In this document: positions 1 through 8,441 of the stretch, in pieces
Numbering within the stretch: the stretch's first letter is position 1
Layout: each line of letters opens with the position of its first letter
Made by a program: the position numbers and the translations under genes
NCBI GenBank assembly: GCA_021832345.1
Contig: JAKBKY010000005.1
Span: 62,001-126,000, forward strand
DNA from: a bacterium
GTDB lineage: Bacteria > Vulcanimicrobiota > Vulcanimicrobiia > Vulcanimicrobiales > Vulcanimicrobiaceae
Length of the DNA: 64,000 nucleotides
Direction of reading: 5' to 3'
The notes under the pieces: model-generated
Told to the model about the DNA's origin: nothing
The model's database searches: none
What the model saw: the letters and a program-made list of their open reading frames with translations, nothing else

Positions 1-79
1 CGGGCTGGACGATCGCTCCCTAAGCCTGCGTCATTAGCAGAAGTCCTCGGGCGCCGCGGCGTCGTACACTTAGACTTCT

Positions 80-1576
80 ATGGCGCATTCCTACGAGTCG
101 CGTCCTCTCGCGGCACTCGCTCGACTTCCCGCATACCCCTGGTTCGTGGTTGGGACCGTCTGCATCGGTGCCTTCATGGGTCAACTCGACGCGAGCATTG
201 CGCAACTCGTCCTGCCGACTTTGCAATCGACGTTTCATGCGACGCTTGCCGATGTCAGTTGGGTCGCCTTGGTCTACCTGCTCGTGCTGGCAATCACGCT
301 GCCGATCTTCGGGCGGTTGGCCGATACCTTTGGCCGCAAGACGATGTATACCGGAGGGTTTCTCCTCTTCATCCTGGGTTCGGGGCTCTGCGGCTTCGCT
401 CCGTCGCTGGCCATCCTTATCGGATCGCGCGCGTTGCAGGCTATCGGGGCCGGCATGCTGCAGGCCAATAGTATCGCCATCATCACCGCGGCCGCCGGGC
501 CGACGCGCCGCGGTAAAGCGATCGGCATTCAAGGCGCCGCGCAGGCTGTGGGTCTCTCGCTGGGGCCGGCTCTCGGCGGCTTCCTGATTCAAGCGCTGGG
601 CTGGCAATGGGTGTTCTGGATCAACGTGCCGGCGGGTCTGCTGGGCACGGTCCTGGGTTGGTTCGTGCTCCCGAAAACCGAGGGCATACGGCACGACGAC
701 CGCGGCTTCGATTGGTGGGGCGCGATCCTTTTGGCGCCGGCTCTGACGCTGGTCTTGCTTTCGCTCAGTGAAGTTACGCGATGGGGGATCGCCTCGGTGC
801 TCTTCCTCTCGGCCTTCGGCGCGGGCATCGCCCTGATCATCGCCTTTGTCGTGCGTCAGCTCCACGCGTCCTTTCCGCTGGTCGATATGACGCTCTTTCG
901 GTCGCATGCGTTTTCGGCGGGCAATGTCGCCGGCTTAATCTCCTATGCGTTGCTCTTCGGGGTGTTCTTGCTGTTGCCGTTTGCCCTCGAGCGAGGGTAC
1001 CACGACGCTCCGGCTGCCGCTGGATTGCGGCTGACGGCGATCCCGATCGCGCTTGGCATCGCCGCTCCGTTCAGCGGCGCGCTCTCGGATCGGCTGGGTG
1101 CGCGCCCCCTCACCTTTGCAGGCATGCTGATCGCCGCCGCCGCGCTCGTTCTCATGGCGTTTACGCTAGACGGGGCAGCCGGCACCCTCCTCATCGTCAC
1201 GTTCGCACTCATCGCCTTTGGGATCGGCCAAGGGCTCTTTACGGCGCCCAACAACAGCGCCATCATGGGCGCCGCGCCGTTGCATCGTCTGGGTGCCGCC
1301 GGCGGCGTGCTCAACGTCACGCGAACCATCGGGACGAGCCTGGGCGTGGCCTTCGCATCGGCGCTGCTCGACTGGCGCATCTCGGCGTTTGTCGGCAATA
1401 GTTCAACCCTGGGTGCTCCGCCGGCGGTCCTGCTAGCGGGGATCCGGGACGTGCTTTGGATCTTTGCTGCCTGTGCTGTGATCGCCGCCATCGTTTCGTT
1501 GCTGCGCGGTAAGGTTGATATCGATGCCGAGCGCCGTGCCGAGATCGCCGCATCCGAACCGCTCGGCGGCGTGTAG
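80..1576 (+). CDS. MFS drug-type exporter, DHA2 family (14-TM EmrB-like)
   Basis: A 498-residue integral membrane protein that should exchange protons for a small hydrophobic or toxic compound at the inner membrane. It opens with the DHA2-type pattern around residues 25-60 (GQLDASIAQLVLPTL), followed by loop motif A (GRLADTFGRKTMY, about 93-105) and motif C-like GPALGGFL (about 159). The length and spacing of hydrophobic segments fit 14 helices rather than 12. The start is the ATG at 80; no strong Shine-Dalgarno is visible. A LysR regulator starts 10 bases downstream and probably controls this gene or shares its transcript. The substrate cannot be told from sequence. Confidence 0.88.
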   Translation: MAHSYESRPLAALARLPAYPWFVVGTVCIGAFMGQLDASIAQLVLPTLQSTFHATLADVSWVALVYLLVLAITLPIFGRLADTFGRKTMYTGGFLLFILGSGLCGFAPSLAILIGSRALQAIGAGMLQANSIAIITAAAGPTRRGKAIGIQGAAQAVGLSLGPALGGFLIQALGWQWVFWINVPAGLLGTVLGWFVLPKTEGIRHDDRGFDWWGAILLAPALTLVLLSLSEVTRWGIASVLFLSAFGAGIALIIAFVVRQLHASFPLVDMTLFRSHAFSAGNVAGLISYALLFGVFLLLPFALERGYHDAPAAAGLRLTAIPIALGIAAPFSGALSDRLGARPLTFAGMLIAAAALVLMAFTLDGAAGTLLIVTFALIAFGIGQGLFTAPNNSAIMGAAPLHRLGAAGGVLNVTRTIGTSLGVAFASALLDWRISAFVGNSSTLGAPPAVLLAGIRDVLWIFAACAVIAAIVSLLRGKVDIDAERRAEIAASEPLGGV

Positions 1577-1586
1577 GAGCCGCGGC

Positions 1587-2501
1587 ATGGGCACAGATGT
1601 CGCGGCGCTCGATCCGCGCGAACTCAACGTCGGCCATCTGATGACGCTTTCGCTCGTTGCCCGGTACGGCAGCTTCACGCGCGCCGCGGATGCCCTTGGT
1701 ATCAGCCAACCGTCGGTGTCGCAACAGATTCGAGAGCTCGAGCGCGTCTGCGACGTCCCGCTGGTGCTCTTGCGGGGACGAACGCTGGTGGTGACGCCCC
1801 TAGGTGAGCGACTTGCCCAAGCCGGCCACCGGATCATCCTCGAACGCGAGCGCGCCTGGCGTGCCGTCGGCGAGCACCGTAGCGGCCGCGCTGGGCGCAT
1901 TCTCGTGGGCGCGAGCATGACGACCGGAGCATATGTGCTGCCGGCGAGAATCGCCGAGTTTCTGCGGCGCTATCCCGATGTTGCGGTTGATGTGCGCATT
2001 GGCAATACCGCCGACATCGCACAGATGGTCGTCGACGACCTCGTGGACTTCGGCGTTGTGGAAGGAGTGTTGGATCGCGCGGAGCTTCGGGTGGAGGCGT
2101 TTGCGATCGACCGGATGTGCTGTATCACGCGGCCGGGGCGCAGGCATGCTTCTTCACAAGCCTTGACTCCGCTCGACGTTGCGCAGGAAGCGCTGCTGGT
2201 CCGCGAAGATGGCTCGGCCACGCGAGAGGTGGTCTTGAAGGCGTTGGCTGATCGAGGCTTTGCTTTCGAACGGGTGATGATGTTCGGTACGATCGAAGCG
2301 ATTAAGGCTGCGGTGCGGGAGGGCCTCGGCATCGCGTGGCTTTCTTGCGAAGCCGTCAAGATGGAACTCGATGCCGGCGTCCTCGAGCGCCTTGACTTTG
2401 TCGACGGCTTTACGATCGAACGCCCTTTGAGTACCATTCGGCGCCGTGATACGGCTCCCACGCCGGCAGCCGACGCGTTGATGAGGATGATCGGCGCGTA
2501 A
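1587..2501 (+). CDS. LysR-family transcriptional regulator
   Basis: A 304-residue LysR-type regulator. The winged helix-turn-helix is at residues about 14-75, with the typical FTRAADALGISQPSVSQQIR core. An effector-binding domain (type 2 periplasmic-binding fold) follows from about residue 95. The ATG at 1587 is chosen because AGGAG (1576-1580) lies 6 bases upstream; an open frame continues upstream inside the transporter gene but has no better start. LysR proteins bind DNA as tetramers and respond to a small ligand. Its place directly behind the MFS exporter suggests that it regulates efflux, which is an inference. Confidence 0.9.
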   Translation: MGTDVAALDPRELNVGHLMTLSLVARYGSFTRAADALGISQPSVSQQIRELERVCDVPLVLLRGRTLVVTPLGERLAQAGHRIILERERAWRAVGEHRSGRAGRILVGASMTTGAYVLPARIAEFLRRYPDVAVDVRIGNTADIAQMVVDDLVDFGVVEGVLDRAELRVEAFAIDRMCCITRPGRRHASSQALTPLDVAQEALLVREDGSATREVVLKALADRGFAFERVMMFGTIEAIKAAVREGLGIAWLSCEAVKMELDAGVLERLDFVDGFTIERPLSTIRRRDTAPTPAADALMRMIGA

Positions 2502-2510
2502 CGCGCCGAT
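2490..2510. terminator. Perfect 9-bp hairpin around the lysR stop codon
   Basis: Arms ATCGGCGCG (2490-2498) and CGCGCCGAT (2502-2510) are exact inverted repeats, and the loop is the TAA stop codon of the LysR gene. No U-tract follows, so it may be a factor-dependent terminator or an RNA-stabilising hairpin rather than an intrinsic terminator. Confidence 0.45.
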
Positions 2511-2655
2511 GTGGCGATAGGCGCACTATGCAGCGCCGTTTCATTGGCCCGGGCGTGGGCGTAGGCTCTACCTATCGACGAATAGGCGGGACTTTGAAGC
2601 GTTCCGATGGTTGGATGTGGTTAGATCCCTCAGAAGCTGTAGGAGTGTGCTTAGC

Positions 2656-3669
2656 ATGAATGTTGCGCAGAAGGCATCAAACCGAGTTGCGGCGGTCGCG
2701 CTGGCCGTGGCGGTCTTCCTGGTGGGCCAGGCCGCCGTCGCGGGCCAAACGTCGGCGCCGCAGTATCGTGGGCGTCTCTTTCCGCCATGGAGTCACGGCA
2801 CCAATGCTCCGGCGACCTATAAGGGCTTGGAGTTCACCGTTCCCGAGGTTGACGACATGCCCGATTTTCACGGCAGTCTCAACGATCCCAAACTCGTGCT
2901 CTTTGTAGGCGGCAACTACTTCTTTGCGATGGCCCCACTGGTTGCGGCGTTTGAACGGCTGCACCCTCAGTACAAAGGGCGGCTCTTCTATGTGACGATT
3001 CCACCAGGGCTCTTAGTGAGGGCGATGCGCCTAAACGACACGTTTACATCGGGGAACATGACGTTTACGGTACACCCCGATGTCTTTGCCGCAGGCGCAA
3101 AGAAGGTGCAGTCGCTCGTTCGTACCGGACTGCTGCAAGCGCCGGTGGTTACGTACGCCACCAACGACCTCACGATTATGGTTCCCAAAGGTAATCCCGG
3201 GCGCATTCGCTCACTGGCGGACTTGGGCAAACCAGGCGTTCGGTTGGCGATGCCCAATCCTGCGTTCGAAGGCGTCGCACGGCAGATTAAGATCACGCTG
3301 GCGAAAGCCGGCGGCCCGGCGCTGGTGAAAGCCGTCTACGGCACCAAGGTGGCGAATGGGCAAACCATCCTCACGCACATCCACCATCGGCAGACGCCGC
3401 TCTTCTTGATGCAGGGCCTTGCGGTCGCCGGCATCACGTGGAAGTCCGAAGCGATCTTCCAAGAACAGAGCGGTCATCCGATCTCGCTCGTCGACATTCC
3501 CGCTGCAGAGAACACTCGTGCTCTCTACGGCGCAGCGCTTGTGCGAGGTGCTGCGCATCCTACCGCCGGCAGGGCTTGGTTAACGTTTCTGCAGAGCCCA
3601 ACGGCCTTGCATATCTTCGAGCGCTACGGATTCAAGGCGCCGGCCCACGCGCGCGCTGCGGTTCGCTAG
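2656..3669 (+). CDS. Periplasmic solute-binding protein (ModA/PBP type 2 like), orphan
   Basis: A 337-residue exported protein. The N-terminus has a basic start (MNVAQKASNR), a hydrophobic run and a likely signal peptidase I site after about residue 33 (AAVAGQ). The mature part resembles type 2 extracellular binding proteins of the molybdate/tungstate or anion group, with segments such as VPKGNPGRIRSLADLGKPGVRLAMPNP (about 177-205) typical of that fold. The ATG at 2656 has AGGAG ten bases upstream. No ABC permease or ATPase gene lies beside it, so it either works with components encoded elsewhere or serves as a receptor. The ligand is unknown. Confidence 0.75.
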   Translation: MNVAQKASNRVAAVALAVAVFLVGQAAVAGQTSAPQYRGRLFPPWSHGTNAPATYKGLEFTVPEVDDMPDFHGSLNDPKLVLFVGGNYFFAMAPLVAAFERLHPQYKGRLFYVTIPPGLLVRAMRLNDTFTSGNMTFTVHPDVFAAGAKKVQSLVRTGLLQAPVVTYATNDLTIMVPKGNPGRIRSLADLGKPGVRLAMPNPAFEGVARQIKITLAKAGGPALVKAVYGTKVANGQTILTHIHHRQTPLFLMQGLAVAGITWKSEAIFQEQSGHPISLVDIPAAENTRALYGAALVRGAAHPTAGRAWLTFLQSPTALHIFERYGFKAPAHARAAVR

Positions 3670-3750
3670 ACGACGTCACGGAGATAGACGGCCCGAGAGC
3701 GAACCCGGCGTAGTCGCGAGCGGCGCTAGCGCTTTGCGCAGATGGCCTAG

Positions 3751-4578
3751 TTAGAACGTACGCTGCCAGGGTCTGAGGCTAAAAGGACATCCCGCCGTCA
3801 CCAATGGATCCCTCGCGATCAATGCCTGTGCTTCCTCAGATGTGGCAGCTTTCAGGACGATCAAACCGTCATCGCCATCCAGAAAGGGGCCGGCCATGAC
3901 CAATCGTCCCTCGGCGCGGAGTGTCGCCAGATAGTGGGCATGCCGTTCCAGCAGATCCTCTGCGACGGCGAAGGGCCCTAGCTTGACGAGGAACATGTTC
4001 CTACGCAACGGCGGGATGCTCCCAACCTGACGCGCTGCATCCAGACTTCCGTACGTCTTTTCTTCTAAGAAAAAGATGGGATCGAGATGAGCGTAACGTT
4101 CAGACGCTGCGCCCGTAAGGCAAGCAGAGCTTACCGCTACGTGTTCGATCTTGCCGAAGATAAAGACCTCATTTCCCATATACTTGATGTCGATCCGTCG
4201 GCATTCGATGTGACCCACGCACTCCTCGATCCAGGGCGCAGAGACACGCATCGCAGGCACGAGCGTAAGGCCGCCGGCGGCAATCCGGTCTGCTCCGTGG
4301 CGCTCCGCCATGCCCCAGATGATTTCGGCCAGCCGTGCCGGAGGTACGTTGATCACGAAATTCCCGGTAGCTCTGACATTGTGGTACGTGTGATGGGTCA
4401 CGTTGCAGCCGAAGCCCAGGATCGGGCCTTCAAAGGCCGCCATTGACACCCAGCTCTTGGGAGCGATACCAGGCGTTCCATCGGCATCGACCGACGAAAC
4501 GATGACGATCTGTTGAGGCAGCAACGATGTGACCCAAGCCCGTTTATCGAGGGGTATCGCTATCTTAGGATCAATCAC
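3751..4578 (-). CDS. Flavin reductase-like protein fused to a C-terminal YCII domain
   Basis: A 275-residue soluble protein with a GTG start. Residues about 10-180 match the flavin reductase-like FMN-binding split beta-barrel (flavoredoxin/RutF type): PQQIVIVSSVDADGTPGIAPKSW near the N-terminus, then FEGPILGFGC and GNFVINVPP. Residues about 185-275 match a YCII-related domain (NMFLVKLGPF, HAHYLATLRAEGRLVMAGPF and SEEAQALIARDPL), a ferredoxin-like fold often joined to other enzymes. The frame is open across the join, so this is one polypeptide. It stands alone between an orphan binding protein and a gap. The reaction is not known; an FMN-dependent reductase role is an inference from the first domain. 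Confidence 0.75.
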   Translation of the reverse strand: MIDPKIAIPLDKRAWVTSLLPQQIVIVSSVDADGTPGIAPKSWVSMAAFEGPILGFGCNVTHHTYHNVRATGNFVINVPPARLAEIIWGMAERHGADRIAAGGLTLVPAMRVSAPWIEECVGHIECRRIDIKYMGNEVFIFGKIEHVAVSSACLTGAASERYAHLDPIFFLEEKTYGSLDAARQVGSIPPLRRNMFLVKLGPFAVAEDLLERHAHYLATLRAEGRLVMAGPFLDGDDGLIVLKAATSEEAQALIARDPLVTAGCPFSLRPWQRTF

Positions 4579-4907
4579 TCGGTTCCTCCGCTATCGCGTA
4601 TCGCGGCCCGAATCCCCATCCCGCCAGAGGTTCTGTCGCGTTAGGGGATCGCCTCCAGTCGTGAAGCGAATGGGCATCAAGCTGGTGACGGTACTGGAAA
4701 CGACGTTCGGCGCGAGGGTTTCTCGCTCGGGCCATCGGGAATAACGGTCTTCCTGAGAGCATTGCGATGGACAAAAGCGGTACCAACACCGCGCGCAGCG
4801 AAGGCTTATAGCATCGAGCATGACACGGCGACAGCCATTCGGCCATGCAAGCATCTCGACAACATCGTCGAGCAACTGAAGACAATCATACGACAGCCTT
4901 CTCTCCC
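4579..4907. other. Gene-free stretch between two divergent genes
   Basis: About 330 bases lie between the divergent starts of the flavin reductase-YCII gene and the HEAT-repeat gene. I see no convincing coding frame, RNA gene or strong palindrome. It presumably holds both promoters. Open frames here are short and show no protein-like composition. Confidence 0.5.
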
Positions 4908-5462
4908 ATGATATCTCAACAAAGCCAGCGTCTTCTGAGAAAACTTACCGGTGGAGACCGACGTTCCGTCGGGCGCGCCAACGAGGTCGTTGCCGAAGTT
5001 CTTCACACCCCATCCCTCTTCGACGTTCTATTCGACGGGCTAAAAAACGACGATCGCTTGGTAAAGATGCGTGCAGCCGATGCCTTGGAGAAAGTCACGG
5101 CCAAGCAACCGGAGTGGCTGAAGCCTTACAAGAAGAGACTCTTGCGGCTTTCCGCGGCCGCAGACCAGCAGGAAGTCCGCTGGCACATGGCCCAGATGCT
5201 GCCGAGGCTGGCACTGACACCGGTTGAACGGGGTGAAGCGGCGCGTGTGCTCAAGGGTTATCTAAACGACGCGAGCAGCATTGTGAGGACATGCGCTTTG
5301 CAGGCACTGGCGGAGCTTTCCGATGACGATGGGAACCTTCGAGAAGAGGTTGTTCGTCTACTGCGGAGTGCAACACGGACAGGTTCACCGGCCATGAAAA
5401 GTCGTGCACGTAGACTTCTCGAACGGCTCGGTGCGAACCCGCGCCTAACACGGCTCGCCTAA
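4908..5462 (+). CDS. HEAT-repeat-like protein
   Basis: A 184-residue, mostly helical, charged protein without signal peptide or membrane segments. It contains helix pairs typical of HEAT/PBS-lyase-type repeats: VKMRAADALEKV (about 52-63), an RWHMAQMLPRLAL segment (about 94-106) and SIVRTCALQALAEL (about 126-139). Such repeats act as protein-binding scaffolds. The ATG at 4908 is preferred over one at 4845 because repeat-like sequence begins soon after it, but no clear Shine-Dalgarno separates the two. The 3' end overlaps the convergent Mrp gene by 4 bases. The partner and function are unknown. Confidence 0.6.
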   Translation: MISQQSQRLLRKLTGGDRRSVGRANEVVAEVLHTPSLFDVLFDGLKNDDRLVKMRAADALEKVTAKQPEWLKPYKKRLLRLSAAADQQEVRWHMAQMLPRLALTPVERGEAARVLKGYLNDASSIVRTCALQALAELSDDDGNLREEVVRLLRSATRTGSPAMKSRARRLLERLGANPRLTRLA

Positions 5463-6550
5463 ATCAGCGAGACTACTTCCTTGGGCTTGGGGTGTGCCGC
5501 TAAAGAGCGCAGCAGAGCGTCGGCCAGTTCATCGCAGATCGGGTCGTCGATCTCTTCGACGAGCCCTTCGTCGGCCAACTGCGCTTTGCGCGGGTCGATC
5601 GGCAGACGAGCGAAGAGCGGCGCTTGCGCAAGCTCCGCAACCCGCTGCGCATACGATGGGCCGAAGATGTCGTAACGTGTCCCCGTATCGGGGGCCACAA
5701 AATACGACATATTTTCGATGACCCCGAGGATCGGTTTCTTGAGCTGATGGACCAGATTGGCCGCTTTGCGAACGATCATCGTCGCCAGCGCTTGGGGCAT
5801 GGTGACCAGCACCACGCCGTCCACCGAAAGAGACTGCAAGACCGTGAGCGGCGCGTCGGAGGTGCCGGGCGGCAGATCGATCAGCAGCACGTCGAGATCG
5901 CTCCAGCGCACCTGTTCGTAGAACTGGCGAATGACGCCGGAGAGAATCGGCCCGCGCCAGATCATGGCGGTGTCTTCTTTATCGGTCAGCAAGTTTGCGC
6001 TGACGACCTCGATCGCGCTACGCGTTACCGCGGGGGTCATCAACGGCTGCGGCTGCCCTTGCGCGTTCTTTGCATTCGGGTCCGCTTCGATCAGCATGGG
6101 CTCGCGCAGCCCGAAGAGCTTCGGAATCGATGGGCCCGTGATATCGGCGTCCAGGATGCCGACGCGCAGATGCTTGCGTCGTAGGCCAAGCGCCAGCAGC
6201 GCGGTCACGAAGGATTTGCCCACGCCGCCTTTGCCGGACATGACCGGAACCACATGCGCGATGGAGGCTCGCCCGCTAAACGGGCCCGGCGCGCGGCGCT
6301 GCGGGGCTCGATCTTCGGTTGCAATGAGCGGAACGAAGCCGGAGAGGCGCGCCTGTACGAGTGCGGCGACGATCGGCTCCGGCCGCAGGCCATGGGCGAC
6401 GGCGCCCTGTGCGATGGTTTCGTACTTGGAGACGCTACAGCCGCTGCAGCCGAGCCCAAACTGCGCCAACACTTCGGCTGCGATCGGCAGCGCGGCCACA
6501 AGTTCGCGAAGGTTGCTCTGAGGCGTGATCTCGATTTCGATGTGCGGCAT
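5459..6550 (-). CDS. Mrp/NBP35-type P-loop ATPase with an N-terminal DUF1858-like domain
   Basis: A 363-residue member of the Mrp/ApbC family, which carries and delivers iron-sulfur clusters. The deviant Walker A motif SGKGGVGKS is at about 104-112, the switch region DADITGPSIPKLFG at about 138-151 and the Walker B segment VLLIDLPPGTSDAPLT at about 223-238. The N-terminal 70 residues do not look like the usual MIP18/DUF59 domain. They carry LGCSGCSVSKYETIAQ (about 33-48), reminiscent of DUF1858/ScdA-type domains. The family's usual CxxC after ENMSYF is replaced by VAPDTG, so the bridging cysteines are absent there and the CSGC pair is the only obvious alternative. It is divergent from the aminotransferase gene. 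Confidence 0.85.
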   Translation of the reverse strand: MPHIEIEITPQSNLRELVAALPIAAEVLAQFGLGCSGCSVSKYETIAQGAVAHGLRPEPIVAALVQARLSGFVPLIATEDRAPQRRAPGPFSGRASIAHVVPVMSGKGGVGKSFVTALLALGLRRKHLRVGILDADITGPSIPKLFGLREPMLIEADPNAKNAQGQPQPLMTPAVTRSAIEVVSANLLTDKEDTAMIWRGPILSGVIRQFYEQVRWSDLDVLLIDLPPGTSDAPLTVLQSLSVDGVVLVTMPQALATMIVRKAANLVHQLKKPILGVIENMSYFVAPDTGTRYDIFGPSYAQRVAELAQAPLFARLPIDPRKAQLADEGLVEEIDDPICDELADALLRSLAAHPKPKEVVSLI

Positions 6551-6585
6551 GACTCCTTATCCTACCCTGCGAACCCGGCGGTGAT

Positions 6586-7911
6586 ATGCAACTGAACCGG
6601 CATCCGTCACCTTTTTTACGCACGGATTGGGAGCAGCGCGCTCGGGGCGTCTTGGCGGGCGGCTGCGATTCACCGGTCCGGTCCGGCTGGGCGGTGGCAG
6701 GCGCGCCGTTCTACCAGAGCCGCGGCGACGGTGCCCATGCGTATGACGAGCGCGGCGAACGCTACATCGACTATATCATGGCCTACGGTCCGTTGCTCTT
6801 CGGGCACAACCACCCGGCGCTCGTCCGTGACCTCGATGCATTAGCGGCAGGCGGCATGGTCTGGGGCGCCACCCATCCGCAGGAGATCCGTCTGGCCGAA
6901 CGCGTCCGCTCGTATCTGCCTTCGATGGAGCGCATGCGCTTTGTGACCAGCGGTACCGAGGCGGTGATGAGCGCTATTCGCGTCGCGCGCGCCCATACGC
7001 AGCGCACCCTGGTGCTCAAGTTTGCCGGAAACTATCACGGGCATTCGGATTTTGCGTTGCTGGAGGCCGGTGCTTCCGCACATACCGCCGACGCGCAGCG
7101 CTCGGGCATCCCCGAGGGAACAACGCGCGACGTGGTGGTGGCTCGCTACAACGACTTGGCCTCGGTGGATACCCTGCTGCGCGATCGCCAGGCGCAGTTG
7201 GCGGCGATCATCGTCGAGCCGATCGTCGGCAACATGGGCTACGTGACGCCCGTGGCCGGCTTTCTAGAGGGGCTGCGCGAGCGAGCCGATCGCTACGGCG
7301 CGCTGCTGATCTTCGATGAAGTGATCACCTGGCTGCGCCTTGGATTGGGGGGTGCCCAGGCGCGTGTGCGGATCATCCCCGATCTGACGACGATCGGCAA
7401 GATCATGGGCGGCGGAGCGCCGATTGCAGCCTTCGGCGGGCGCGCCGACGTGATGGCGGTGCTGGCCCCGGATGGTGCGACATTTACCGGAGGAACCCAT
7501 GCCGGCAACCCCTTCTCGGTCGGCATGGCGCACCGCGTGCTCGATCTGCTCGAAGCCCATCCGGAATACTACCTCCAGATGAACGCGCTCGCGCAGCGCT
7601 TAAGTGAGGGCATTCGCGCGATCTTCGCTGTGTGCGGGTTACCCTACGCCGTGGTGCAGCACGAGTCGATTGTGGACTTCAAGTTTCGTGCCGGGCCGCC
7701 CACGCGCAACTACGACGATGCACGAGCAGCGGACAGCGAGGCCTATGCGCGCTACTATCACGCGATGCGCGAACGCGGCGTTCTGCTGCCGCCATCGCAG
7801 AATGAAGTGATGTTCGTCTCTACGGCGCACACGCAGGCCGACATCGAGCAGACGCTAGCTGCCCTTGAGGGAGTCTTCGCTGCGATCGGCGTTGCGAAAG
7901 CCGAACGGTAG
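6586..7911 (+). CDS. Glutamate-1-semialdehyde 2,1-aminomutase-like class III aminotransferase
   Basis: A 441-residue PLP enzyme close to glutamate-1-semialdehyde aminomutase (HemL), which converts glutamate-1-semialdehyde to 5-aminolevulinate in the C5 haem/cobalamin pathway. Visible landmarks are SGTEAVMSAIRVARA (about 124-138, phosphate binding), NYHGHSD (about 148), LLIFDEVITWLR (PLP-binding Asp, about 242-253) and the catalytic Lys272 in TTIGKIMGGG. FDEVITWLRLGLGG differs from the classical FDEVMTGFR, so it may be a paralogue acting on another beta-amino or keto substrate. No other tetrapyrrole gene is adjacent. The start ATG at 6586 lies 35 bases from the divergent Mrp start. Confidence 0.82.
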   Translation: MQLNRHPSPFLRTDWEQRARGVLAGGCDSPVRSGWAVAGAPFYQSRGDGAHAYDERGERYIDYIMAYGPLLFGHNHPALVRDLDALAAGGMVWGATHPQEIRLAERVRSYLPSMERMRFVTSGTEAVMSAIRVARAHTQRTLVLKFAGNYHGHSDFALLEAGASAHTADAQRSGIPEGTTRDVVVARYNDLASVDTLLRDRQAQLAAIIVEPIVGNMGYVTPVAGFLEGLRERADRYGALLIFDEVITWLRLGLGGAQARVRIIPDLTTIGKIMGGGAPIAAFGGRADVMAVLAPDGATFTGGTHAGNPFSVGMAHRVLDLLEAHPEYYLQMNALAQRLSEGIRAIFAVCGLPYAVVQHESIVDFKFRAGPPTRNYDDARAADSEAYARYYHAMRERGVLLPPSQNEVMFVSTAHTQADIEQTLAALEGVFAAIGVAKAER

Positions 7912-8004
7912 CTTCGGCATCGGATAGGTCCCTGCGGCGCGGACCGGCAGGGCCGAGGAACACAGGGCCAGCAATGCGGCCACCGAGCAGATCTGACCGG
8001 GCAT
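7855..8004 (-). CDS. Possible small exported protein or gene remnant (49 aa)
   Basis: Short frame starting MPGQICSVAALLALCSSA. It has a hydrophobic core and a plausible signal-peptidase site (VRAAG at about 22-26), then a polar tail ending in a TAG. It overlaps the 3' end of the aminomutase-like gene on the other strand by 57 bases and begins just outside the left end of the tnpB element. It could be a small secreted peptide, the leftover 5' end of a gene cut by the transposon, or chance. No homologue is recognised. Confidence 0.25.
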   Translation of the reverse strand: MPGQICSVAALLALCSSALPVRAAGTYPMPKLPFGFRNADRSEDSLKGS

Positions 8005-8070
8005 GGTGCGAGCGCAAGCGGCTGTTCAGGGCGGGGTTAGCGAGCGCAGTGCCAGGCGTATGGCATAGTC

Positions 8071-8416
8071 GTGCGAAAAAATGGAGTCGTGTACTACGTT
8101 CGGCGGCGAAAGCTAGGCGCCAGCTCGCAGATCGACGAGTTGGCAAAGGTCGCGGGATCGCTCTATTCTCAGACTGTCGTCTCGTTTTGGCGGACGGTTC
8201 GCAAAGGCGTCTGGCTGCGACCATCGAGCCTTATGCGTTGGCATACCGACGCCGGACTCCACGCGCACACTGCCGATGCCGTGGTTCAACAGTTCTTCGG
8301 CGCGCTGAAATCCTGGCGTAAACGGCGCAAAGACGATCCGAACGCCCATCCGCCACGCCGTCGCGCGCGCTTCGCTCGGCTGCAATGGAAGAACTCGGCT
8401 ATCCGGCTCAGGAACG
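8071..8416 (+). pseudogene. tnpB: 5' fragment of an interrupted tnpB (outer element)
   Basis: Reads from GTG at 8071 as a TnpB N-terminus. LYSQTVVSFWRTVRKGVWL and LHAHTADAVVQQFFGALKSWRKRRK are typical of the TnpB N-terminal helix-turn-helix/WED region, up to the segment WKNSAIRLRNG. After about 8416 the frame enters unrelated DNA of the inner transposon. Its continuation (TLVLSNGR onward) is found at about 10568 on the far side. The rejoined reading AIRLRNG + TLVLSNGR restores the spacing expected for this family. It cannot make an active nuclease in this state. Confidence 0.85.
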
Positions 8417-8441
8417 GCACCGTTCCTAAATCCATAGACAT

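Noticed and set aside
20-907. Long open frame on the minus strand under the MFS gene
   Set aside because: Composition is that of an antisense shadow (Arg/Gln/Glu-rich, no hydrophobic core), and the plus-strand frame is a clear transporter.
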